From assembly GCA_050949705.1 (NCBI GenBank), contig JBMNGG010000021.1:1-64000 (forward strand): a stretch of 64,000 nt of DNA, read 5' to 3'. Below, piece after piece: positions 18,601 to 26,218 of this stretch. The first letter of the stretch is position 1. Each line of letters begins with the position of its first letter. A program made the translations under genes and the position numbers. The notes beneath the pieces were generated by a model that worked only from the letters and a program-made list of their open reading frames with translations, was not told the origin of the DNA and ran no database searches. The stretch is from JBMNGG01 sp050949705 (GTDB taxonomy: Bacteria > Bacillota > Thermosediminibacteria > Thermosediminibacterales > Tepidanaerobacteraceae).

Positions 18601-19191
18601 CCGGTAAATATGCAAGCAATTGAAGACTATGATAAACTAAAAAAACGTTATGATTTCTTAAATACACAACGTAATGATTTAATAACAGCTAAAGACAATC
18701 TTGATAATATTATTGAACAGATTACTAAAACTATGGAAGAACTTCTTTTATCGTCAATTAAAAAAGTAAATGAAGAGTTTAATATAGTGTTCTCAGAACT
18801 TTTCGAAGGTGGAAAAGCAGAGTTAATAATTGAGGAAAATGGAAGTATACTTAATTGTGGTATAGAAATAAATGCTCAACCACCAGGAAAAAAATTACAA
18901 AAGCTTTCACTTCTTTCAGGAGGGGAAAGGGCTCTAACAGCAATTGCACTGCTTTTTAGTATTTTAAATACTAAAGCTACACCATTTTGTGTTCTTGATG
19001 AAATAGAAGCTGCCCTTGATGATGCAAATATTGAACGTTTTACTAAATATTTAAAAAAGGTATCAGAACATACTCAATTTATTATTATTACTCACCGTAA
19101 AAGTACAATGGGTGTAGCCGATGCATTATATGGTATTTCTATGGAAGAAACTGCTGTTTCTAAAGTATTAGCTGTTAAAATGGAAGAATAA
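15634..19191 (+). CDS. smc: Chromosome segregation protein SMC
   Basis: 1185 residues from TTG 15634, which has AGGGGGG (15621-15627) at good distance and gives the family N-terminus YLKRIELHGFKSF. The frame extends 18 codons upstream without homology. Walker A GPNGSGKSN (31-39) is followed by a long coiled coil, a hinge around residues 500-650 with GGSITGG at its end, a second coiled coil, the signature LSGGERALTAIA and Walker B CVLDEIEAALDD. It compacts and segregates the chromosome with ScpA/ScpB, which are not in the window. Confidence 0.97.
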   Translation: MYLKRIELHGFKSFADRIILELQPGINAIVGPNGSGKSNIIDAIRWVLGEQSVRSLRGAKLEDVIFSGSDKKRPMGMAEVALTIDNSEHLIPLEYSEISFIRRAFRSGESEFYLNRTPCRLKDIQDLLIDSGVGKDGYSIIGQGRIDEILTCKPEERRVIFEEAAGIMKYRGRKKEAEKRLEETVDNISRVDDVIYEISSQLEPLALQKETALKYKVLTSEFMELDVNILLIDLQGKEKRLNQIEENKQENERLLEELNKLKQSAKEQIVEYETKLGSNEEEYERIQRTFYTINSQRKDMEKDLELAINEKKRIKNEQEQLIKDIEQKEERIITEQNALRLKSNNLEEKIKTINRIELEVDENEKRLTLLDDEINRKEKYIESIKGDVIDLLNYASEKRNAISGLNTMKLNLQKRLQQITNEEQQINEVNSKTSHEIADIETQTNQLESLCKERETKIEETKKNLERKVLELQNKEKILIRKQQELNTLVSRRNALKEIIDSYEGYQFGVKNLLISLKDKKYIDSEIYGTIADIITVKQQYEVAIETALGGAMQNVICENEQNAKNAIDYLKKYDYGRVTFLPLSTVKPRYLRHDEVYLSSMKGYISTAIELIDYDKKFFPVLAYLLGRVIVAKSIDDAIAIANKCGFSFKIVTIEGDIINPGGSITGGSYKQSNFLLSRKRQLVDYELAIEKHKNELAEMKNLIEILNIEIERMQKSIKDNTDIIYATKSELIALKKQLEEKHRILNERCQRKNQLLEEKGQIESELNGIISQVSALETDIGSIDTKSISNQAKVKELQQQIDEDKKKRNKLTNDITNLKIDLASHKQEEISYKQSLQTIEENIKLQVREIEALKEKLKINKSLTINTEDKIAKYESEIVDFKNKEKGYDALIELLKNDKTEFKNAIHTAQFNLSKIERDINRIEKKLHDRNIQEATIKIEINQLKNELYTNYRLTDSQALEMKKELGTLEEMRKKLADIKREVESLGPVNMQAIEDYDKLKKRYDFLNTQRNDLITAKDNLDNIIEQITKTMEELLLSSIKKVNEEFNIVFSELFEGGKAELIIEENGSILNCGIEINAQPPGKKLQKLSLLSGGERALTAIALLFSILNTKATPFCVLDEIEAALDDANIERFTKYLKKVSEHTQFIIITHRKSTMGVADALYGISMEETAVSKVLAVKMEE

Positions 19192-19242
19192 AATGTAAAA
19201 ATTTATATTTACAACATAAGAAGGAGTGTGTAAACAAATACA

Positions 19243-20139
19243 ATGGGTTTTTTTGATAAATTAAAGCAAGGGTTAAGTAAGACAAGAAATAGTCTTAATG
19301 AAAGGTTAGAAAACATTTTAAAATTTAGTAGCAATAAAATTGACGAAGAAACTTTTGAGGAACTGGAAGAACTGTTGATTTCGGCTGATGTTGGTGTTAA
19401 TACAACACAGGAATTAATGGATAGGTTGCGGGAGCATTCTAAAAAGATCAGCAGCACAGAAGAGTTAAAACATCTTTTAAAACAAGAAATTTTAAGCCTT
19501 TTCCCTAAACAAGGTGTTTCAATGACATATCCGACTATTATATTGGTTGTTGGCGTAAATGGTGTTGGAAAAACTACTTCCATCGGCAAATTAGCTAACA
19601 AATACAAAATAGAAGGGAAAAAAGTTTTGTTAGCAGCTGCTGACACCTTTAGGGCAGCGGCAGTAGAACAACTAGAAATTTGGGGTCAACGAGTGGGCGT
19701 AGATGTAATAAAACATCAAGAAGGTGCAGATCCTGCATCGGTTTTATTTGATGCATTACAAGCTGGCAAAGCAAGAAAAGCTGATGTTGTTATTTGCGAT
19801 ACAGCTGGGAGACTTCATACAAAAAAGAATTTAATGAATGAACTTAAAAAACTTAATAAAGTATGTCATAAAGAGTATCCCGAAGCCAATGTTGTAAGTC
19901 TTTTGGTTTTAGATGCTACTACTGGGCAAAACGCCCTTGTCCAAGCCCGGATGTTTAAAGAAGCAGTAGACTATTCTGGTATAATTCTAACAAAACTAGA
20001 TGGTACAGCAAAAGGAGGAATAGCGATTGCTATTACTTCTGAGTTAAAAATACCGGTTTGGTATATAGGTATTGGAGAAGGAATAAATGATTTACATGAG
20101 TTTAATCCAAAAGACTTTATAGAGGCCATTTTTGCTTAG
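19243..20139 (+). CDS. ftsY: Signal recognition particle receptor FtsY
   Basis: 298 residues, the short NG form without a long acidic A domain. GTPase motifs: GVNGVGKTT, DTFRAAA, DTAGR and TKLDGTAKGG. It docks SRP-ribosome complexes at the membrane. The ATG at 19243 has AAGGAG 16 bases upstream, rather far; an in-frame stop at 19231-19233 rules out an earlier start. Confidence 0.97.
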   Translation: MGFFDKLKQGLSKTRNSLNERLENILKFSSNKIDEETFEELEELLISADVGVNTTQELMDRLREHSKKISSTEELKHLLKQEILSLFPKQGVSMTYPTIILVVGVNGVGKTTSIGKLANKYKIEGKKVLLAAADTFRAAAVEQLEIWGQRVGVDVIKHQEGADPASVLFDALQAGKARKADVVICDTAGRLHTKKNLMNELKKLNKVCHKEYPEANVVSLLVLDATTGQNALVQARMFKEAVDYSGIILTKLDGTAKGGIAIAITSELKIPVWYIGIGEGINDLHEFNPKDFIEAIFA

Positions 20140-20158
20140 TTTCTTTCAAAAAAAATGG

Positions 20159-20187
20159 TTGACGATCTATTAGACTTAATGTAAAAT
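20159..20187 (+). promoter_or_regulatory. Promoter for ylxM-ffh
   Basis: TTGACG (20159-20164), 17 bases, TAAAAT (20182-20187), about 40 bases before ylxM. Confidence 0.6.
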
Positions 20188-20224
20188 ATCTAATGTAAAG
20201 GATAAATACTTTACAGGTGATATA

Positions 20225-20584
20225 TTGGATAAAATTACAAAACTTAATCTTTTGTTTGATTACTATGGAGATTTTTTGACAAAAAAGCAAAAGGATATAT
20301 TTGAACTATACCATATAAATGATTTATCATTAGGTGAAATTGCTGATAATAAGGGTATATCACGGCAAGGTGTTTATGATATCCTTCAGCGAACTGAGCA
20401 CATTTTGTATAATTTTGAGGAAAAGCTCGGTATGGTTGCAAAGCATTTTACACAGAAAAAGGAGATTGAAGAAATACTTACGATACTAAAGAATTTAAAG
20501 CCGGGAATTTCTTATGAATACCAGGAAGTTTATAAACAGGTTTTTAATCGTGTTGTTTCATTGTTAAAGGAAGGTGGTGGTTAA
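20225..20584 (+). CDS. ylxM: YlxM, SRP-associated helix-turn-helix protein
   Basis: 119 residues resembling a sigma-70 region 4 helix-turn-helix (LGEIADNKGISRQGVYDILQ). The family is nearly always upstream of ffh and modulates SRP in Gram-positives; DNA binding is not shown. It starts at TTG 20225 after AGGTGAT. Its end overlaps the start of ffh. Confidence 0.92.
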   Translation: MDKITKLNLLFDYYGDFLTKKQKDIFELYHINDLSLGEIADNKGISRQGVYDILQRTEHILYNFEEKLGMVAKHFTQKKEIEEILTILKNLKPGISYEYQEVYKQVFNRVVSLLKEGGG

Positions 20585-21926
20585 GCTGGCTTTTGAGTCG
20601 CTCACGCAAAAACTAGGTGGTATATTTAAAAAACTCAGAGGAAAAGGGAAGTTATCGGAAAATGACGTTAAGCAAGCAATGAGAGAAGTTAGGCTTGCTT
20701 TGCTCGAGGCAGATGTAAACTTTAAAGTTGTAAAAAGTTTAGTTTCAAGGATTACTGAACGATCTGTTGGTCATGAAGTGATGGAAAGCTTGACACCAGC
20801 CCAACAAGTCATAAAGATTGTTAATGAAGAACTCACATCTCTTATGGGTTCGAAAGAAAGTGGAATAAATTTTTCTACTAATGATATAACTACTATTTTG
20901 CTTGCTGGCCTTCAGGGGTCTGGAAAAACAACTACTGCTGGCAAATTAGGCAAGCTGTTAGCTAAACGCGGAAAAAGACCGCTTTTAGTAGCTGCTGATA
21001 TATATCGTCCAGCAGCTATAACTCAGTTACAAGTAGTAGGAGAAAAAGTTGGTTTACCTGTTTTTACAATGGGAAAGCAAAATCCTGTTGATATCTCTAA
21101 AGCATCATTGGAATATGCTAGAAAACATAATCGTGATGTAGTTATTATTGATACCGCTGGGCGATTGCACATTGATGATGATTTGATGAAGGAACTGTCA
21201 GAAATTGCAAATAGTGTAAATCCCAATGAAATAATGCTTGTTATTGATAGTATGACAGGGCAAGATGCTGTTAGCGTTGCAGAGGAATTTAATAAAAAAC
21301 TAGAATTAACAGGTCTTATTTTAACGAAATTAGATGGTGACAGCCGTGGAGGGGCTGCTCTTTCCGTTAAGGCTGTTACCGGGTGCCCTATTAAATATGC
21401 GGGTATGGGTGAGAAACTTGATGATTTGGAGGTATTCCACCCTGAAAGAATGGCTTCAAGAATTCTCGGTATGGGTGATGTTTTAACACTTATAGAAAAA
21501 GCGACTGAGGATTTAGATATAAAAAAGGCTAAAGAATTAGAGCAGAGAATAAAAAATCAGTCTTTTGATTTAAATGATTTTTTGGATCAACTATCACAAG
21601 TTAAGAAAATAGGCTCATTTGATCAAATTTTAAATATGATACCGGGATTTTCACCACATAAGTTAAAAGGTGTTGAATTTGATGAAAAAGAGATGGACCG
21701 TGTTGAAGCCATTATCAATTCCATGACTTTGGAAGAAAGAAAAAACCCATCCATCATTAATGGAAGCCGTCGAAGAAGAATAGCTAGAGGAAGTGGGACG
21801 GCGATTCAAGATGTTAATCGACTGCTAAAGCAGTATGAGCAAACCAAAAAAATGATTAAACAATTTACAGGAGTCGAAAAGAGCCGCAAAAAAGGCAGGC
21901 ATAAATTTCCCTTTTTCGGCTTTTAA
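20574..21926 (+). CDS. ffh: Signal recognition particle protein Ffh (SRP54)
   Basis: About 446-450 residues: N and G domains with GLQGSGKTTTAGKL, DTAGRLH and TKLDGDSRGG, then a methionine-rich M domain (about 300-440) that binds signal sequences and 4.5S RNA. Start is ambiguous. GTG 20574 and 20577 have a crowded ribosome site, while CTG 20586 has AAGGTGG (20571-20577) at eight bases and would give the family N-terminus [M]AFESLTQKL. Overlaps ylxM. Confidence 0.97.
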   Translation: MVVKLAFESLTQKLGGIFKKLRGKGKLSENDVKQAMREVRLALLEADVNFKVVKSLVSRITERSVGHEVMESLTPAQQVIKIVNEELTSLMGSKESGINFSTNDITTILLAGLQGSGKTTTAGKLGKLLAKRGKRPLLVAADIYRPAAITQLQVVGEKVGLPVFTMGKQNPVDISKASLEYARKHNRDVVIIDTAGRLHIDDDLMKELSEIANSVNPNEIMLVIDSMTGQDAVSVAEEFNKKLELTGLILTKLDGDSRGGAALSVKAVTGCPIKYAGMGEKLDDLEVFHPERMASRILGMGDVLTLIEKATEDLDIKKAKELEQRIKNQSFDLNDFLDQLSQVKKIGSFDQILNMIPGFSPHKLKGVEFDEKEMDRVEAIINSMTLEERKNPSIINGSRRRRIARGSGTAIQDVNRLLKQYEQTKKMIKQFTGVEKSRKKGRHKFPFFGF

Positions 21927-21940
21927 AAGGAGGTGAAGTA

Positions 21941-22225
21941 ATGGCAGTAAAAATTAGATTAAAACGCATGGGTGCAAAAAAAAGACCTTTTTATAGAGTT
22001 GTTGTAGCTGATAGTCGCATGCCGAGGGATGGGAGATTCATAGAGGAAATTGGTTATTATAATCCATTAACCGATCCCATAGAAGTAAAAATTAACGAGC
22101 AAAAAGCTACAGATTGGCTTAACAAAGGTGCCACTCCCACAGATACAGTAAAGCACTTATTCAAAAACCTAGGGATTTTGGTAGATAAAAAGGAAAAAAA
22201 ACAGGAGTCTGAAATTGAGGCTTGA
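21941..22225 (+). CDS. rpsP: 30S ribosomal protein S16
   Basis: 94 residues. IRLKRMGAKKRPFYRVV is the S16 signature, with a charged C-terminal tail. AAAAGGAGGTGAA precedes ATG 21941. Fifteen bases after ffh, heading the rpsP-khpA-rimM-trmD-rplS group. Confidence 0.98.
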   Translation: MAVKIRLKRMGAKKRPFYRVVVADSRMPRDGRFIEEIGYYNPLTDPIEVKINEQKATDWLNKGATPTDTVKHLFKNLGILVDKKEKKQESEIEA

Positions 22226-22272
22226 GCCCCTAAATTTAGTTGATCATTTTGGACCTAAAGGAGGAAATATCC

Positions 22273-22500
22273 GTGATTGAATTAGTCGAATACATCGCAA
22301 AATCCTTGGTGGACAATCCTGAAAATGTTTCTGTAAACCAAGTTGAAGGCGAACAATCTATCATTCTGGAACTTAAGGTTGATCCGGAAGATATGGGTAA
22401 AGTTATTGGTAAGCAAGGTCGAATAGCTAAGGCTATCCGCACTGTAGTAAAAGCAGCCGCCGCCAAGGATGGTAAGAGAGTTGTAGTAGAGATTATATAA
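22273..22500 (+). CDS. khpA: KH-domain RNA-binding protein KhpA (YlqC)
   Basis: 75 residues, a single KH domain with the GXXG loop in VIGKQGRIAKAIR. The start is GTG 22273, set by AAAGGAGG (22257-22264); a longer frame from 22240 lacks homology. KhpA binds small RNAs and mRNAs, often with KhpB, and influences cell division in Gram-positives; KhpB is not in the window. Confidence 0.93.
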   Translation: MIELVEYIAKSLVDNPENVSVNQVEGEQSIILELKVDPEDMGKVIGKQGRIAKAIRTVVKAAAAKDGKRVVVEII

Positions 22501-22506
22501 TTTTGG

Positions 22507-22529
22507 GGGTTGGTATAACCAACCCTTTT
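22507..22529 (+). terminator. Short terminator or attenuator after khpA
   Basis: A perfect 8-bp stem GGGTTGGT (22507-22514) with ACCAACCC (22518-22525), loop ATA, then only TTTT. It is seven bases after the khpA stop and may reduce read-through into rimM-trmD. Confidence 0.6.
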
Positions 22530-22599
22530 CATAATACTAATTATTGTATTTCAAGGGAAAATACTTATTAAGGTCCTTTTTAAGATAAGGAGAATAGCC

Positions 22600-23121
22600 T
22601 TGAAAGATCAAGAATATCTGACGGTGGGCAGAATACTGTCCCCTTGGGGTGTTAAAGGACAATTTAAAGTTGAACCTATGACCGATGATCCAAAGAGATT
22701 TCGAGAATTGAGAGAAGTTCTGCTCGAATTACCCGATGATATAACTTTTTACCAAGTTGAATCAGTCATTTTTGTGAAAGGTGATCTTCCGGTGTTGAAG
22801 TTAAAAGGAATTAATTCAAGAGAAGAGGCACAAAGATTAAGAGGATGTTATATAAAAATCCATAGAAAAGATGCAATTAAATTACCGGAGGGTCGTTACT
22901 TCATATGTGATATTATAGGTCTTACGGTTGAAAATGAATTTGGCGAATCATTGGGAACTGTTGTAGATGTGCTTCAAACAGGAGCCAATGATGTATATAT
23001 AGTAAAAACACCAAATAAGAAGGAAATTCTCATCCCTGCTATAAAACAAGTGGTTAAAGTCATAGATTTAGAAAACGGTAAAATGATTATTAGACCACTG
23101 GAGGGGATGTTAAATGATTAA
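22600..23121 (+). CDS. rimM: Ribosome maturation factor RimM
   Basis: 173 residues: an N-terminal RimM barrel (GRILSPWGVKGQFKV, 8-22) and a C-terminal PRC-barrel. It assists 30S head assembly by binding S19. It starts at TTG 22600 after AAGGAGAA. Its end overlaps trmD by eight bases. Confidence 0.96.
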   Translation: MKDQEYLTVGRILSPWGVKGQFKVEPMTDDPKRFRELREVLLELPDDITFYQVESVIFVKGDLPVLKLKGINSREEAQRLRGCYIKIHRKDAIKLPEGRYFICDIIGLTVENEFGESLGTVVDVLQTGANDVYIVKTPNKKEILIPAIKQVVKVIDLENGKMIIRPLEGMLND

Positions 23122-23872
23122 TATCCACATTTTAACATTGTTTCCCGAGTTCTTCGATGGTCCTTTCAATGTAAGTATAATCAAACGTGCTTGTGATAAA
23201 GGATTAATAAATATCGATATTATTAATATAAGAGATTTTTCTAAAGATAAACATAGAAAAGTCGATGATTACCCCTATGGCGGGGGATGTGGAATGGTCA
23301 TGAAACCGGAACCAATATTTGATGCTGTTGAGTTTGTGGAAAACAAAATTGATAGCACAAACCGTAGAATTATCCTGTTATCCCCCAAAGGCAAAACTTT
23401 TAACCAAACATTAGCAAGGGATTTATCGAAAGAAAAGCATTTAATTTTAATTTGTGGTCATTATGAGGGTATAGATGAAAGAGTAAAAACATTAGTAACT
23501 GATGAAATTTCCATTGGCGATTATGTTTTGACCGGAGGAGAAGCACCAGCTCTTGTGATTGTAGATTCTACAATTAGATTCATCCCAGGTGTTTTAGGAA
23601 GTAGGGAGTCTTCAGCAAATGATTCTTTTTCCGAAGGGCTTTTAGAATATCCACATTATACAAGACCAGAGAATTATAGAGGTCTTAAAGTCCCGGATAT
23701 ACTTCTTTCCGGAAATCACAAGGAAATAGAACTCTTTAGACGTAAGGAAGCACTTAAAAGGACCTATGAAAAGAGGCCAGATCTTTTTAACAAATTAAAA
23801 CTGACTAAGGATGATATAAAGCTCTTACAACAGGCTTATAGTTCACCGGAAGAACCTCTTAATAATAGTTGA
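23114..23872 (+). CDS. trmD: tRNA (guanine-N1)-methyltransferase TrmD
   Basis: 252 residues, SPOUT trefoil-knot fold. GGGCGMVMKPEP, CGHYEGIDERV and SIGDYVLTGGE form the S-adenosylmethionine pocket. It methylates G37 of tRNAs. ATG 23114 sits inside the 3' end of rimM with GGAGGGG upstream. Confidence 0.97.
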   Translation: MINIHILTLFPEFFDGPFNVSIIKRACDKGLINIDIINIRDFSKDKHRKVDDYPYGGGCGMVMKPEPIFDAVEFVENKIDSTNRRIILLSPKGKTFNQTLARDLSKEKHLILICGHYEGIDERVKTLVTDEISIGDYVLTGGEAPALVIVDSTIRFIPGVLGSRESSANDSFSEGLLEYPHYTRPENYRGLKVPDILLSGNHKEIELFRRKEALKRTYEKRPDLFNKLKLTKDDIKLLQQAYSSPEEPLNNS

Positions 23873-23901
23873 TTGTCAAGGGGAATTGGTTATGTTATAA
23901 T
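23873..23901 (+). promoter_or_regulatory. Promoter for rplS
   Basis: TTGTCA (23873-23878), 17 bases, TATAAT (23896-23901): 11 of 12 consensus positions, beginning right after the trmD stop. The leader of about 55 bases before rplS shows no structure I can assign to the known L19 leader. Confidence 0.72.
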
Positions 23902-23963
23902 ATGGTTTGTTGCAAAGACTATTCTTAGACATTTAATATAAAGAGTATAAGGAGGGAAGTCAC

Positions 23964-24305
23964 GTGGATTTGCTCAGTTTTGTAGAACAAGATCAGATAA
24001 AAAAAGATATCCCTGATTTTAGACCGGGAGATACAGTTAGTGTTTATACGAAGGTTGTAGAGGGTAACCGGGAACGTATACAGGTATTTGAAGGAACTGT
24101 CATCGCCAGAAAAGGTGGTGGGTTAAAGGAAACATTCACTGTTCGCAAGATATCCTATGGGGTAGGCGTTGAGAGAGTTTTTCCTCTAAATTCACCACGA
24201 ATCGATAGAATCGAAATTGTAAAAAAGGGTAAAGTGCGTAGAGCTAAGCTGTATTACATGAGAAAATTAAGAGGAAAGGCTGCAAGAATAAAGGAGAGGG
24301 ACTGA
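23964..24305 (+). CDS. rplS: 50S ribosomal protein L19
   Basis: 113 residues with FRPGDTVSVYTKV and the basic C-terminus RRAKLYYMRKLRGKAARI. Sits at the 30S-50S interface. It starts at GTG 23964 after AAGGAGGG. It has its own promoter and a terminator that overlaps its stop codon. Confidence 0.98.
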   Translation: MDLLSFVEQDQIKKDIPDFRPGDTVSVYTKVVEGNRERIQVFEGTVIARKGGGLKETFTVRKISYGVGVERVFPLNSPRIDRIEIVKKGKVRRAKLYYMRKLRGKAARIKERD

Positions 24306-24325
24306 TTACAGTCCCTTTATTATTT
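24298..24325 (+). terminator. Terminator overlapping the rplS stop codon
   Basis: GGGACTG (24298-24304), loop ATTA, CAGTCCC (24309-24315), then TTTATTATTT. The rplS TGA at 24303-24305 lies in the stem, so terminating ribosomes would affect folding. Confidence 0.72.
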
Positions 24326-24341
24326 CTTAGAGGTGAAAACC

Positions 24342-25184
24342 ATGGACATACAATGGTACCCCGGCCATATGGTAAAAACAAAAAGAGTTATTAAAGAGAA
24401 CTTGAAGCTTGTGGATATTATATTAGAACTTATTGATGCACGGGCCCCCCTCAGTACACATATTCCTGATATTGACAGTTTACGGGGAAACAAGGAATTA
24501 ATTATGTTGCTAACCAAATCAGATTTAGCTGATAAAACAATAACTGACATGTGGATAGACTACTTTAAAAAAAAAGGTATTAAAGCAATTGCTATTGATG
24601 CCATAAGAAAAACAGGTTTTAAAAAACTTTATAGTTTGATTCAAGGTTCTAAGAAAAAAACCTTATTAAGTTCGACTAGATGTATGGTCATAGGTGTTCC
24701 AAATGTCGGTAAATCCTCTCTACTCAATCAGATGGCTGGAAGAAAAAGTGCGAAAGTTGCTAATACGCCTGGTGTGACTAGAAGTAAAATGTGGCTTAAA
24801 GTTGATAGAAATTTAGAATTATTGGACACACCTGGGATTCTATGGCCAAAGTTTGAGGATAAAGCTACAGGAATTAAATTAGCTATTTTAGGATCAATTA
24901 AAGAAGAATTATTAAACATTGAACAACTTTCGATAATCCTCTTACAATTCTTGTCTTCAAATTATCCTGAGAATCTAATAAATAGATATAAAGTCAATTT
25001 AGAAATGACCCCCTATGAGATGCTGGAAAGAATATCGCAAAATCGCCAATTTTTAATTAGCGGTGGCGAGCTTGACTTAGAAAGGAGCGCAAAAACCGTA
25101 ATTAGCGAGTTTAGACGGGGTTTGTTAGGGGCAGTGTCTCTAGAAAAACCTGAAGAAAAAGAAGGATTTTGGTATCAAATATAG
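24342..25184 (+). CDS. rbgA: Ribosome biogenesis GTPase RbgA (YlqF)
   Basis: 280 residues, a circularly permuted GTPase. The G4-like TKSD comes first, then G1 GVPNVGKSS and G3 DTPGI. The N-terminus DIQWYPGHM is typical of RbgA, which matures the 50S subunit. ATG 24342 follows AGAGGTGA; an in-frame GTG at 24333 is part of that ribosome site. Confidence 0.96.
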   Translation: MDIQWYPGHMVKTKRVIKENLKLVDIILELIDARAPLSTHIPDIDSLRGNKELIMLLTKSDLADKTITDMWIDYFKKKGIKAIAIDAIRKTGFKKLYSLIQGSKKKTLLSSTRCMVIGVPNVGKSSLLNQMAGRKSAKVANTPGVTRSKMWLKVDRNLELLDTPGILWPKFEDKATGIKLAILGSIKEELLNIEQLSIILLQFLSSNYPENLINRYKVNLEMTPYEMLERISQNRQFLISGGELDLERSAKTVISEFRRGLLGAVSLEKPEEKEGFWYQI

Positions 25185-25215
25185 AATCAACATATTGTTT
25201 AAGGGGTGTCAACTG

Positions 25216-25848
25216 ATGAATATAGAAAAAGAAAAAACTAGATTGTCAAGACTATATGATATGGAAAGAGAAATAAACCATAAAGGTTACACTTTAGTCG
25301 CTGGGGTAGATGAAGCTGGACGTGGTCCTTTAGCTGGTCCCGTTGTAGCAGGTGCCGTTATCCTTTCATTAGATTCTCTAATAATTGATTTAAAGGATTC
25401 GAAAAAAATAAGCGAGAATAAGCGAAATAAGGTTTATAAAAATATTCAAAATAACGCTGTGGCTTATGCTTATGATGTAGTAGATGTAGAATACATAGAC
25501 AAACATAATATTTTAAATGCTACTTTATTGGCAATGAGGAATGCTATAGAGAAATTGCCAATAAAACCTGATTTTATTTTGGTTGACGCATTAAAAATCC
25601 CTGAAATAAACATACCCCAAAGATCAATACGCCATGGTGATAATCTTTGTGCATGTATTGCAGCTGCTTCTATAGTAGCTAAAGTGGAAAGGGATCGAAT
25701 TATGAAAAAATATGATTCTATTTTTCCAGGATATGGTTTTTTAAAAAATAAAGGATACGGAACCAAAGAACACATTGATTCTATAAAAAAGCATGGAATA
25801 TCCCCTATTCATCGCCGGAGTTTTAATGTAAAGGGGCTTGATGTATAA
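25216..25848 (+). CDS. rnhB: Ribonuclease HII
   Basis: 210 residues. The active-site signature VDEAGRGPLAGPVVAG, then DSKKI, and Asp in FILVDALK are present. It nicks RNA-DNA hybrids and misincorporated ribonucleotides. ATG 25216 follows AAGGGGTG; the frame extends 7 codons upstream to 25195 without support. Confidence 0.96.
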   Translation: MNIEKEKTRLSRLYDMEREINHKGYTLVAGVDEAGRGPLAGPVVAGAVILSLDSLIIDLKDSKKISENKRNKVYKNIQNNAVAYAYDVVDVEYIDKHNILNATLLAMRNAIEKLPIKPDFILVDALKIPEINIPQRSIRHGDNLCACIAAASIVAKVERDRIMKKYDSIFPGYGFLKNKGYGTKEHIDSIKKHGISPIHRRSFNVKGLDV

Positions 25849-25851
25849 AAA

Positions 25852-26205
25852 ATGAGCAACAAGCAAATTGGTACATTAGGTGAAGATTACGCGGTAGAAC
25901 ACTTAAAAAGCAGTAATTATAAGATACTCGCAAGAAATTTTTCTTGTAAGTATGGAGAAATAGATATAATAGCGAAGTACAAACATACTATAGTTTTTGT
26001 CGAAGTTAAAACCCGGAGGTCAGAGAACTTTGGTAAGGGAATGGAAGCAGTTAATTATCATAAACAACAGAAGATAAGAAAAGTGGCACTATTTTTTTTA
26101 AAACAAAACTATACTACTTTTTCCGGATTAAGGTTTGATGTAATAGATATAATGATGAAAAGTGATGATTGTGTTCAAGTAGAACATGTTGTAAATGCTT
26201 TTTGA
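25852..26205 (+). CDS. yraN: YraN family (UPF0102) endonuclease-like protein
   Basis: 117 residues with the endonuclease-like core GEIDIIAKY and FVEVKTRRS, in which the acidic residues and Lys match PD-(D/E)XK nucleases. The biological role is uncertain. Three bases after rnhB; the rnhB-yraN-comM-dprA neighbourhood is conserved. Confidence 0.92.
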   Translation: MSNKQIGTLGEDYAVEHLKSSNYKILARNFSCKYGEIDIIAKYKHTIVFVEVKTRRSENFGKGMEAVNYHKQQKIRKVALFFLKQNYTTFSGLRFDVIDIMMKSDDCVQVEHVVNAF

Positions 26206-26218
26206 GAGGGGGGATTTT

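Noticed and set aside
23902..23963. L19 leader RNA
   Set aside because: No stable paired structure typical of the known rplS leader was visible in the 60-base interval.
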